From: Chloroflexota bacterium
GTDB lineage: Bacteria; Chloroflexota; Anaerolineae; Aggregatilineales; Aggregatilineaceae
Length of the DNA stretch: 10,558 bases
Assembly (NCBI GenBank): GCA_016234525.1
Contig: JACRBK010000116.1
Coordinates: 1 to 10,558 of the forward strand
Direction of reading: 5' to 3'
The first letter of the stretch is position 1. Each line of letters starts with the position of its first letter. The notes beneath the pieces are model-generated. The model did not search any database, had not been told where the DNA came from, and was given only the letters and a program-made list of their open reading frames with translations. Below are positions 4,935 to 10,558 of this stretch, piece after piece. Both the position numbers and the translations under genes were made by a program.

Positions 4935-6443
4935 TCATGGTCTCTGAGGGCCAAGCAGTCCACACTGCTCCTGGCCCTCGATTTTTTTATGGACTAGTCC
5001 AGTGTTTCCCGGCACGCCTATCCCGCGCGGGATCGCGCCAGGCGTATCGGCGATGTAACACAGCTTCACCTCTTCGCTCGTTAATTTCCCTATTTGCAGC
5101 TTGATCGAATAATCAAACCGCCGCTCCAACTCGTCACGCGCCATGCCGTTGCGCGCTCGAAGCGTGAGCACACCGTCGGCGAACGAGACAGCGCGTGTTC
5201 CCCTGATCCACTGCTCATAGGTGGATTTGTTGAGTTGCAGACTCAGCGACCCATCCACCAATTGCCAGATGTCACGCATGGAGAACGGGCCGCCACCGGG
5301 TTTGTAGTCCAGACCATTCCCCGCCTGGTCTACACCTTGTTTGGAGGTTTCACCCCCAGGGATCAAATGCGACACGATGTCGTTTTTGGATTCCGCCGGT
5401 GATTCAGGCGGCTCGGTTGACTCATCCGCCGACTCACGCAGACTCTCTTCCAGTTCCGCCAAGGCACGCCGGTTTAGTTGTTCTTCGGCTTTTTGCCGGT
5501 CGGTGATGCCCAACTCAAGCGCTACTTCGGCAGCATAGAGCAGTTGCTCTGGTGGACCATCTCCCTTGAGCAAGGTCATGGCCAGTCCGCCGGGATTCGT
5601 GATGCGCGGTCCATGCACTGCCCAGGTGATGGCCAGCGCATAGGCAGCCCCTTTGGCGAGTAGGTCGGCCTGGCGTTGAGGGGTTAGGCGAAGTTTTTGA
5701 ACTTCCGATTTGATCATTTCCACATCAGCAGCAACAACAGCAACAACCGGGGGAGGGGATGCGGAGTCTATGGATTCTGTTGTTGATGGGGATAAAGAAC
5801 TGGGGGTAGTCTCTGTTGTAGTTTCTGTATTGGTAGTCTCTGTATATATAACATCTGTTGGCAGCCCTCGGATGCAAGTGTTGGCAGCCAACATTTGCAT
5901 CTGTTGGGAACCAACGGATATATCTGTTGGCTGCCGACGTTTACTCGTGGTTTGGGGTATCTGTTGGGAACCATCAGATACTTTTTGGCGTGTTTTGGCC
6001 TCTTTTTTCCGCTGTTTCGCAGCATCAAACAGCATCTGGCGTACTTCTTCAATCGTGCCGTTTTCAACGGCATTCACCAGCATCTGAAACCGCTCCGGAT
6101 CGATTCGATAGTGGGGCACCTTCCGCTGCCCGAAATGCCAGACCCGTTTGATCACGATGCCCAGGTTTTCCATACGACGCAGGCTGTCGCGCGCAGTACC
6201 TGCTGGGATACGGCATTCTTCCATCCAATCGTCGTAGTTTTTTGCCAGCCAGAGATGACCCTCGCGCTCGATCCGGAGGCGTGGTCCACCTCCTTTGACC
6301 GGCGTGTGCCAGTACATGATCTGGGCGAATAAGACGCCATCAACGAGATTCCCGAAGATGTCGATATACAGCCGTTTCAACATGATGCTGTCTTCGCGAG
6401 TGGCGTCACTTTTGAGCCAACCGTCCAGGTATTCTTTGCTCAT
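4935..6443 (-). CDS. Replication initiator: winged helix plus DnaA domain I-like C-terminus
   Basis: About 502 residues. Residues 20-115 form a winged-helix region (MLKRLYIDIFGNLVDGVLF, YWHTPVKGG, GHLWLAKNYDDW, AGTARDSLRRMENLGIVIKR) of the kind found in phage and plasmid replication proteins. Residues 155-235 are a low-complexity linker rich in Q, S, T and TETT repeats. Residues 240-335 are a conserved-looking helical block including RITNPGGLAMTLLKGDG. Residues 388-465 resemble the DnaA N-terminal domain: DIWQLVDGSL, STYEQWIRGTRAVSF, GVLTLRARNGMARDELERRF, LTSEEVKLCYI. In DnaA that domain contacts the helicase and itself, so here it may recruit DnaB. I chose ATG 6443; a GTG at 6473 gives 10 more residues but lacks a ribosome binding site. 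The linker DNA carries an iteron-like array, so the origin may lie inside the gene. It heads the operon and diverges from the integrase. Confidence 0.75.
   Translation of the reverse strand: MSKEYLDGWLKSDATREDSIMLKRLYIDIFGNLVDGVLFAQIMYWHTPVKGGGPRLRIEREGHLWLAKNYDDWMEECRIPAGTARDSLRRMENLGIVIKRVWHFGQRKVPHYRIDPERFQMLVNAVENGTIEEVRQMLFDAAKQRKKEAKTRQKVSDGSQQIPQTTSKRRQPTDISVGSQQMQMLAANTCIRGLPTDVIYTETTNTETTTETTPSSLSPSTTESIDSASPPPVVAVVAADVEMIKSEVQKLRLTPQRQADLLAKGAAYALAITWAVHGPRITNPGGLAMTLLKGDGPPEQLLYAAEVALELGITDRQKAEEQLNRRALAELEESLRESADESTEPPESPAESKNDIVSHLIPGGETSKQGVDQAGNGLDYKPGGGPFSMRDIWQLVDGSLSLQLNKSTYEQWIRGTRAVSFADGVLTLRARNGMARDELERRFDYSIKLQIGKLTSEEVKLCYIADTPGAIPRGIGVPGNTGLVHKKIEGQEQCGLLGPQRP
4946..4988 (+). 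terminator. Plus-oriented terminator-like hairpin at the 3' end of rep
   Basis: GAGGGCCA and AGCAGT (4946-4959), loop CCAC, then ACTGCT, a 2-base bulge and TGGCCCTC (4964-4979), followed by GATTTTTTT. That gives 14 bp of stem and a U-tract only in the plus direction, opposite to all genes here. It overlaps the last codons of rep. It could end an antisense transcript or shield the operon from plus-strand read-through. Confidence 0.5.
5853..5976. repeat. Iteron-like array inside the rep gene, candidate origin
   Basis: Five copies of the core ATCTGTTGGcagCC (plus strand) with GTTGG starting at 5857, 5880, 5903, 5926 and 5963. The first four are exactly 23 bases apart and the fifth is 37 bases on. 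Variants are GTTGGCAGCC, GTTGGCAGCC, GTTGGGAACC, GTTGGCTGCC and GTTGGGAACC; the second copy is a perfect palindrome, GTTGGCAGCCAAC. Since 23 is not a multiple of 3, the copies are read in different frames (LPTD, AANT, GSQQ, QPTD), so conservation is at the DNA level. An AT-rich tract with TATATATA (about 5843-5850) abuts the array, as an unwinding element would. Confidence 0.75.
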
Positions 6444-6520
6444 AGTCTTTTTCCATTGAAGTGGTATGAACACAAGTGAGATAGGGTGGTGCGTAAGGCG
6501 TGTATTTTGTGCCGGTTGTG

Positions 6521-6541
6521 CAAATCATCTAGAATCGTTTG
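6521..6541. promoter_or_regulatory. Imperfect palindrome in the rep-integrase divergent region, possible operator
   Basis: CAAATCATCTAGAATCGTTT followed by G is symmetric about TAG, with CAAA/TTTG ends and matching AT positions. It lies 80 bases upstream of the rep ATG. A second GAATCGTT copy occurs at 6651-6658. A repressor site is plausible, perhaps for the LexA-like protein, but this is not demonstrated. Confidence 0.35.
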
Positions 6542-6558
6542 CGACACAGACGGGGGGA

Positions 6559-6589
6559 TTTACATTGCGCTGCACACAAATGCAGTCAA
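6559..6589 (-). promoter_or_regulatory. Possible promoter for the rep operon
   Basis: On the minus strand TTGACT (6589-6584) and TGTAAA (6564-6559) are separated by 19 bases. The -35 box is good, but the -10 is weak and the spacing long. It is about 115 bases upstream of the rep start and would place the 6521-6541 palindrome in the early transcribed region. Confidence 0.3.
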
Positions 6590-6676
6590 AACTCAAAGGT
6601 TTTGCCTTTACACTATTAGTACCATACAGAGATGTAAATCCTACTATAGCGAATCGTTATATATTGCTGTGACGTG

Positions 6677-6726
6677 TTGTCATTACGGGGGCTTAATCTG
6701 GTATGCTTAGAGACCCCCGAAGGAGG
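6677..6726 (+). promoter_or_regulatory. Integrase promoter and ribosome binding site
   Basis: TTGTCA (6677-6682) and an extended -10, TGGTATGCT with TATGCT at 6702-6707, are separated by 19 bases. AGGAGG at 6721-6726 sits 5 bases before ATG 6732. The leader would be very short, about 20 bases. CGGGGG at 6686-6691 and CCCCCG at 6714-6719 can pair across the -10. Confidence 0.45.
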
Positions 6727-6731
6727 GCTAT

Positions 6732-7700
6732 ATGCGCTTCAAAGAAGCTTTAGGCGCGTTCTTAATGGAAGATCGCGCGCCCAGTACCAATGCTACCTAT
6801 AAGAAAGTCTTGGGACGTGCGCTCGAGTTTTTAGGCGATCGGGATGTTGATCTGATCACTAAGGAGGATGTGCTGCGTTATGTTAAGCACATGCGTGAGC
6901 GTACTATGCGTTACGAAACACACGGTCGTCGCCCATCTGAGCAGGGGGGATTGTCTCCAAAGACCATTGAACAACACGTGAAGTCTCTAACCACTTTTTT
7001 CCGCTGGATGGTAGTCAACGGCCATCGTTCCAATAACCCTATCGAGAATCTCCAGCTCCGCCGTTACCAGCGGCCACCTGGTTCCACGAAAGCTGCCACA
7101 CAGAAGGAGTTGCAAAGTATCTTGAAGATTGCCGAAGCCAAAGCCGTCGTCGGCCATCCCAAACACCTGGCGATCTTCTTGTTTCTGGCCGACACCGGCT
7201 GCCGCGCGGGTGAAGCTGCGAGCATGGTGATCGGCAATCTCAGTTTAGAGGCAGGCTCTGCTTGGGTGTTGGGGAAGGGGGATAAACTGCGTCCGGTCTT
7301 TTTTGGATCTCGAACGGGAGATGCGCTTCGTCAGTGGTTAATGATCCACCCGAAACCTATTGCAGAGGAGACGGTTTTCCTGATCTCGTCTGACTCCATC
7401 TCACAGGTGATCTCGCGACTTGCGCAGCAAGCGGGGATCGAGCGTCCGATTGGCTCTCATGCGATTAGACATGCAGTCGCTAATGCCTGGAAGTTAGCGA
7501 AGGTAAACATGGAAGCGATTCAACTCAAATTAGGGCATGACGATGTTGTGACGACGATGAAGATGTATGGCAACACCGAATGGGATTACGTTCGCCACCA
7601 ATCGCATGAGCTAGCACTTGCTGCCATTGAGGGGCCACGTCCAACAGCGTTTACGTTGTCCGCGCCGAAGATTTTGCCTGGTTCATCCCGGCATCCATAG
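6732..7700 (+). CDS. Tyrosine recombinase / integrase
   Basis: A 322-residue XerC/XerD-type recombinase. Residues 1-110 are the SAM-like core-binding domain (FLMEDRAPSTNATYKKVLGRALEFL; SPKTIEQHVKSLTTFFRWMVVNG). The catalytic domain carries all expected residues: R158 in DTGCRAGEA, K182 or K185 in LGKGDKLRP, H243 and R246 in SHAIRHAVAN, H269 in LKLGHDD, and nucleophile Y279 in MKMYGNT. The family cuts and rejoins DNA through a 3'-phosphotyrosine. An insertion at about 60-72 (RYETHGRRPSEQGG) between N-terminal helices is longer than in XerD. The start ATG 6732 has AGGAGG 5 bases upstream. It is divergent from the rep operon and is followed by a terminator and then by a tRNA 3' end, the usual arrangement for an integrase beside its attachment site. 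Confidence 0.95.
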   Translation: MRFKEALGAFLMEDRAPSTNATYKKVLGRALEFLGDRDVDLITKEDVLRYVKHMRERTMRYETHGRRPSEQGGLSPKTIEQHVKSLTTFFRWMVVNGHRSNNPIENLQLRRYQRPPGSTKAATQKELQSILKIAEAKAVVGHPKHLAIFLFLADTGCRAGEAASMVIGNLSLEAGSAWVLGKGDKLRPVFFGSRTGDALRQWLMIHPKPIAEETVFLISSDSISQVISRLAQQAGIERPIGSHAIRHAVANAWKLAKVNMEAIQLKLGHDDVVTTMKMYGNTEWDYVRHQSHELALAAIEGPRPTAFTLSAPKILPGSSRHP

Positions 7701-7720
7701 TAGTATCCGATTGGCTGATG

Positions 7721-7749
7721 ACGGGTTTTTGCAGTAAGCAAAAACCCGT
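7721..7749 (+). terminator. Terminator after the integrase
   Basis: Perfect 12-bp stem ACGGGTTTTTGC paired with GCAAAAACCCGT, loop AGTAA, 20 bases after the integrase stop. The T-run is inside the stem rather than after it, so it may be stem-only or bidirectional. Confidence 0.65.
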
Positions 7750-7854
7750 GTTACTTTAGTTAGCTGAGAGACATCGGCGGTCAAACTTTCACCACTACTT
7801 CAAAGTCCTTAACGGACCCTGTGTTTTTTTAATAAGCGTAGGGGATACAAGAGG

Positions 7855-7881
7855 CCCCCGGTTCAAATCCGGGCGCCCCGA
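7855..7881 (+). other. Displaced tRNA 3' end (tRNA-Pro-like), probable attR
   Basis: A perfect T-arm CCCGG, TTCAAAT, CCGGG (7857-7873) is followed by an acceptor 3' strand CGCCCCG (7874-7880) and A at 7881. G72 with discriminator A73 is the bacterial tRNA-Pro pattern (C1-G72). The matching CGGGGCG 5' strand, D-arm and anticodon arm are all missing upstream, so this is only the 3' part. Sitting 155 bases after a tyrosine integrase, it fits the attachment core left when an element integrates in a tRNA gene. The identity segment may extend left to about 7848 (AAGAGGCC). Confidence 0.7.
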
Positions 7882-7956
7882 CTGCTTTTACCACGTTTTT
7901 GAAGATCAACCCGCACCCTATAACATAGGGTCCCTAATGAGCGGCAACTAATCATT

Positions 7957-7993
7957 AACCGCCTGACAATACACCGTCAGGCGGTTTTTGTTT
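7957..7993 (+). terminator. Strong rho-independent terminator, probably of the target tRNA
   Basis: 11-bp stem AACCGCCTGAC paired with GTCAGGCGGTT, loop of 8, followed by TTTGTTTTCTG after the paired TT. It lies about 75 bases after the tRNA 3' end and before the next gene. It has no protein gene of its own, so it most likely terminated the tRNA transcript before integration. Confidence 0.85.
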
Positions 7994-8015
7994 TCTGAGC
8001 CTGATTCCCCGTATC

Positions 8016-8050
8016 TTCTCGAAGGGTATGGCCGGTGCTATACTACCGGC
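8016..8050 (+). promoter_or_regulatory. Putative promoter with palindrome spanning the -10 box
   Basis: TATACT (8039-8044) with 17 bases to a weak -35, TTCTCG (8016-8021). The -10 sits exactly between GCCGGT (8031-8036) and ACCGGC (8045-8050), perfect inverted arms. A regulator bound there would block polymerase; given the downstream gene, an iron or oxidative-stress regulator is a guess. Confidence 0.45.
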
Positions 8051-8159
8051 TTATAGGTGGGGAATATGCGGTGCGAGAGGCTGAAGACGGGATTCTGCTT
8101 CGTCCGTTGGCGCTTAATTTGGATTAGGCAACAGGCGCTAGATGAAAGGATATGATTTT

Positions 8160-9041
8160 ATGACGGAATCAAAGATGAGCCCTGATCTGCAAAATAAACT
8201 CATAACAATGCAGAGGGATGAGATCACCGGCTACCATATGTATTTGAAACTAGCAGAGATTACGGCGGATGCGCGTAACAGCGCGACTCTGCGTAAAATC
8301 GCGGAGCAAGAGCAGCAGCACTACCAGACCTGGAAACACTATACGCAGCGTGATGTTAACCCCGATAAGGTCAAAGTACGTCTCTATTATGCGATTGCCC
8401 GGTTGTTTGGCTTGACCTTCGCTATCAAATTGATGGAGAAAGGGGAAGCCGCTGCCCAGGTGAATTACCGCAGCATTTTACAGGCTATTCCAGAACTTGA
8501 GCCAGTGTTACGGGAAGAAGAGCAGCATGAGACCGAACTGATCGACATGATCGATGAAGAGAGTCTGAAGTATATCGGTTCTGTCGTGTTAGGATTGAAT
8601 GACGCGCTGGTCGAGTTGACAGGCGCACTCGCCGGACTCACTTTTGCCTTTCAGGACACCCAGGTGATCGCGCTGGCAGGTTTCATCACTGGTATATCTG
8701 CATCGATGTCCATGGCGGCTTCAGAATATCTGTCCACTCAAGCGGCGGGGGAGGGGCAAAACCCGGTCCGGTCGGCACTGTATACGGGCGTGGCCTACGT
8801 TTTTACGGTCGTTTTTCTGATATTGCCGTATCTGTTGGCGAACAACTATCTGGTCTGCTTACTATGGACGATGGTCCATGCCATTTTGATCATCGCGGTC
8901 TTCAATTATTACATCTCAGTCGCCAAAGATCTGCCTTTTCGCAGGCGTTTTGTGCAAATGGCATCGATCAGCCTGGGCGTAGCGCTTTTGTCGTTCATTA
9001 TGGGGAATGTTGTCCGGCTGGTTTTTGGCATCGAGATATAA
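8160..9041 (+). CDS. Membrane-bound ferritin with VIT1 domain, iron exporter (MbfA-like)
   Basis: A 293-residue fusion. Residues 10-135 are a ferritin-like/rubrerythrin-type four-helix domain with diiron ligands in DEITGYHMYLKLAE (E21, E33), AEQEQQHY (E51, H54), KGE (E96) and REEEQHE (E119-E121, H123). Residues 138-293 are a VIT1/CCC1 transporter with about five membrane segments (roughly 140-162, 165-185, 207-228, 231-252, 266-290). They include the motifs GLNDALVELTGALAGL and MSMAASEYLSTQ. Known MbfA proteins export iron and protect against iron and peroxide stress; the domain order here is the same. An in-frame ATG at 8142 adds six residues, but ATG 8160 has AAAGGA 9 bases upstream. It lies just outside the inferred element, so it is probably a host gene. 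Confidence 0.9.
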   Translation: MTESKMSPDLQNKLITMQRDEITGYHMYLKLAEITADARNSATLRKIAEQEQQHYQTWKHYTQRDVNPDKVKVRLYYAIARLFGLTFAIKLMEKGEAAAQVNYRSILQAIPELEPVLREEEQHETELIDMIDEESLKYIGSVVLGLNDALVELTGALAGLTFAFQDTQVIALAGFITGISASMSMAASEYLSTQAAGEGQNPVRSALYTGVAYVFTVVFLILPYLLANNYLVCLLWTMVHAILIIAVFNYYISVAKDLPFRRRFVQMASISLGVALLSFIMGNVVRLVFGIEI

Positions 9042-9243
9042 ACCCAGCCCCAAAAGACGCTACCCAACAGGGTTGTCTAAAAATGAAATTCCCGTTAATT
9101 TAACACCGTTGTCATTGCAAACCTAAATAATCCGTGATAAGCTGTGGGAAAGTTTGTAATTGGATAGAATCGGGATTGATTATCGTCGGATTGCAACAGG
9201 TCAAGAACCTTTCGATGGTTGTGAAACAGACGGTATGTTCACT

Positions 9244-9261
9244 TGAGAATGATCGTTATCA
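9244..9261. promoter_or_regulatory. 18-bp palindrome, loosely Fur-box-like
   Basis: TGAGAATGATCGTTATCA is symmetric at 7 of 9 positions per half and resembles the GATAATGAT-type elements of Fur boxes. It lies 203 bases after the iron exporter and 116 before the TIR-WD40 start. Confidence 0.3.
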
Positions 9262-9290
9262 GTCAAACTTCACCGGTTTCCGTTTTGCCA

Positions 9291-9303
9291 CCAGGTGACC
9301 TGG
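9291..9303. promoter_or_regulatory. Perfect 6-1-6 palindrome upstream of the TIR-WD40 gene
   Basis: CCAGGTGACCTGG, 74 bases before the ATG. It is a perfect inverted repeat and could be an operator; nothing else supports it. Confidence 0.3.
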
Positions 9304-9377
9304 GATCTGTCTGACAGCACTTGACTCCGCAAGGGTAGCGCCAGTTTGCTTATAAGAAAAGTAGTGTGTGGGTCTCT

Positions 9378-10558
9378 ATGAATATCTTCATTAGTTACAG
9401 CAGGAAAAGCTTCACTGTGGTCGAGACGCTTGCTGTTGATCTCGAAGCGTTAGGCTTCACTGTTTGGTTTGACCGTGAACTGGCGGGCGGACAGGAATGG
9501 TGGGAAGAAATCCTGCATAGTATTCGGCGCTCTCATCTCTTTCTCTACGCGCTCACCCCTGAGTCAATCGAGTCGTATCCCTGTAAGCTGGAATATGACT
9601 ATGCCATGGCCCTGAATAAACGAATACTGCCCGTAATGTTGGCCGATGTCAATATCTCATTACTGCCCTCCTCTGTTCAAAGATTCCAGATTGTCGATTA
9701 TCGCTTACAAGACAAACAACAGGCTTTAGCTCTCGGTCGGGCCATGAACAGCCTACCCAAGACGCGCCCGCTTCCCAAGCCGCTGCCGACCAAACCAGAA
9801 GCACCTGTTCCTCCTCTGACTCGCCTGCGAGATCAAATCGATTCGCCCTCCCTGGGAAAAGACGAGCAGGAGCTGATTGTGGCGAGACTCAAGGAGTTTT
9901 TGGAGAATTCGGCCACCGCAAATGATGCGCGCAACTTGTTGACACGGCTGTGTACACGGGATGACTTGCTGGCAAAAACGGAAAAAGAGATTAATCGTCT
10001 GCTCGGCGTTAAAAAGATCGTAGAAGCGCAGACACACCGGTCACTTTTCAAGGCGGCTCCACAGGTTTTCAGTGGGCACACAGAAGCGGTATTTGGGGTT
10101 GCTTACGCTCCGGATGGCAAAACAATCCTTACCGCAGGAGTGGACAAGATCGCCCTGCTGTGGGACATCGCAACCGGTCAGGTCGTGAGTCGGCTGATCG
10201 GCCACACCAATACCATCTGGAACATAGCTTACTCGCCTGACAGTCGGGTAGCAGCAACCAGCAGCCGTGACCGAACGGTTCGGTTGTGGAATCTGACCAC
10301 AGGGGAAGAAATTCATCAGCTGGTGGGTCATACCGAATCGGTTTGGGGAGTGGCTTATGCGCCCGATGGACAAACGATCGTCACGGGGAGTTTTGATAAG
10401 ACTGCCCGATTGTGGAATGCCAATACGGGCAAAGAGATTCGCCAGTTCACTGGACATTCAGCCGCCGTGTGGGGGGTGGCCTATGCGCCTGATGGTCATA
10501 CCGTGCTTACGGGAAGTTGGGATCGAACAGTCTGCTTGTGGGATGGTGAGACTGGCAA
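9378..10558 (+). CDS. TIR domain - WD40 repeat protein (5' part, runs off the window)
   Basis: Open from ATG 9378 to the window edge: 393 codons and no stop. Residues 1-125 are a TIR domain, beginning MNIFISYSRKSF, then GFTVWFDRELAGGQEWWEEI (box 2-like) and SYPCKLEYDYAMAL, in which E72 is the candidate catalytic glutamate of TIR NADases. Residues 126-165 are a proline-rich linker and 166-225 a helical segment (ELIVARLKEFLEN, NLLTRLCTRDDLL) of unknown role. From 229 on there are four WD40 repeats with GH...D...W spacing (FSGHTEAVFGVAYAPDG; LIGHTNTIWNIAYSPDS; LVGHTESVWGVAYAPDG; FTGHSAAVWGVAYAPDG), and more are expected downstream. No NTPase (NB-ARC/STAND) domain is seen between TIR and the repeats. 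The ribosome binding site is weak. Such proteins may be NAD-cleaving immune sensors or scaffolds; which one applies here is not shown. Confidence 0.9.
   Translation, partial: MNIFISYSRKSFTVVETLAVDLEALGFTVWFDRELAGGQEWWEEILHSIRRSHLFLYALTPESIESYPCKLEYDYAMALNKRILPVMLADVNISLLPSSVQRFQIVDYRLQDKQQALALGRAMNSLPKTRPLPKPLPTKPEAPVPPLTRLRDQIDSPSLGKDEQELIVARLKEFLENSATANDARNLLTRLCTRDDLLAKTEKEINRLLGVKKIVEAQTHRSLFKAAPQVFSGHTEAVFGVAYAPDGKTILTAGVDKIALLWDIATGQVVSRLIGHTNTIWNIAYSPDSRVAATSSRDRTVRLWNLTTGEEIHQLVGHTESVWGVAYAPDGQTIVTGSFDKTARLWNANTGKEIRQFTGHSAAVWGVAYAPDGHTVLTGSWDRTVCLWDGETG

Larger units (their letters stand above)
7882..8159. other. Intergenic region between att site and iron exporter
   Basis: No gene is seen. 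It holds a small perfect hairpin, ACCCTAT-AAC-ATAGGGT (7915-7931), a strong terminator (7957-7990) and the putative promoter of the downstream gene with a palindrome (8016-8050). It is probably the original chromosomal sequence downstream of the target tRNA. Confidence 0.5.
9042..9377. other. Intergenic region before the TIR-WD40 gene
   Basis: No open frame of note is seen in these 336 bases and no clear terminator for the exporter. Two palindromes are present and listed separately. TTGACT (about 9322) and TATAAG (about 9352) are too far apart to be one promoter, so the TIR-WD40 promoter is not identified. Confidence 0.5.

Noticed and set aside
5806..5844. Three copies of GTAGTYTCTGT next to the iterons, considered as unwinding-element 12-mers
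   Set aside because: Their spacing (12 and 15) is a multiple of 3 and they encode a TETT peptide repeat, so protein low complexity explains them. They may contribute to AT-richness but are not independent evidence.
5853..5976. Regularly spaced repeats considered as a CRISPR array
   Set aside because: The repeat core is only about 14 bases, spacers are about 9 bases, the copies are degenerate, and the stretch is coding for rep. The pattern fits iterons, not CRISPR.
5710..6332. Plus-strand open frames of 97-145 codons opposite rep
   Set aside because: They are shadows of the rep gene; their peptides are low complexity and overlap one another in several frames.
7808..7830. GTCC/GGAC mini-hairpin with a T-run considered as a terminator
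   Set aside because: The stem is only 4 bp and the T-run is displaced by several bases; it is too weak to call.
7800..7881. A complete tRNA gene ending at 7881
   Set aside because: No CGGGGCG 5' acceptor strand, D-arm or anticodon stem-loop with U33 can be found upstream, so only the 3' portion is present.
9322..9357. TTGACT and TATAAG as the TIR-WD40 promoter
   Set aside because: The spacing is about 24 bases, too long for a sigma-70-type promoter.
9753..10457. Minus-strand open frames of 82-138 codons under the TIR-WD40 gene
   Set aside because: They mirror the repetitive WD40 coding sequence and have no independent support.

Overview
The window looks like the right-hand end of an integrated plasmid-like or phage-like element (about 1-7880), followed by what is probably resident chromosome (about 7881-10558). 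Base composition is moderate and mixed. A TIR-WD40 protein, a ferritin-VIT1 iron exporter and a ParB-like protein with a DGFHR motif together hint at a Chloroflexota-type or similar environmental bacterium. That taxonomic guess is an inference and is weak.

Left edge, plus strand: the C-terminus of a probable SAM-dependent methyltransferase (1-144), then a two-gene unit DUF4160-DUF2442 (237-738) that resembles a toxin-antitoxin-type pair, closed by a hairpin at 770-795. Facing it on the minus strand is a small orphan gene with a CPHC motif and a winged-helix-like C-terminus (879-1202), with a textbook terminator at 841-872. The gap 1203-1499 has no convincing gene but holds a tRNA T-arm/acceptor-like structure.

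Core of the element, minus strand, read from 6443 down to 1500: a replication initiator (N-terminal winged helix, C-terminal DnaA-domain-I-like segment), a T5orf172/GIY-YIG-type small protein, ParA, a ParB-like protein, a minimal family-X DNA polymerase/nucleotidyltransferase and a LexA-type DNA-binding domain protein. From the second gene on, all junctions are stop/start overlaps with good ribosome binding sites, so this is one tightly coupled replication-partition-repair operon. Two DNA-level signals lie inside its genes. One is a 23-bp-spaced iteron-like array in rep (5853-5976), read in different frames and so not explained by protein repetition. The other is a perfect 13-3-13 inverted repeat in the ParB-like gene (3173-3201), a candidate centromere or operator.

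Divergent from rep, a tyrosine integrase (6732-7700) is followed by a terminator and then by a detached tRNA 3' end (7855-7881) with the A73 and G72 expected of tRNA-Pro. This is the expected footprint of integration into a tRNA gene, and I take it as the right attachment site. A strong terminator just beyond it (7957-7990) is probably the original tRNA terminator.

Right flank: a membrane-bound ferritin/VIT1 iron exporter (MbfA-like, 8160-9041) with a palindrome over its putative -10 box, a 336-bp intergenic stretch with two palindromes, and the first 393 codons of a TIR-WD40 protein (9378-end) that runs off the window.
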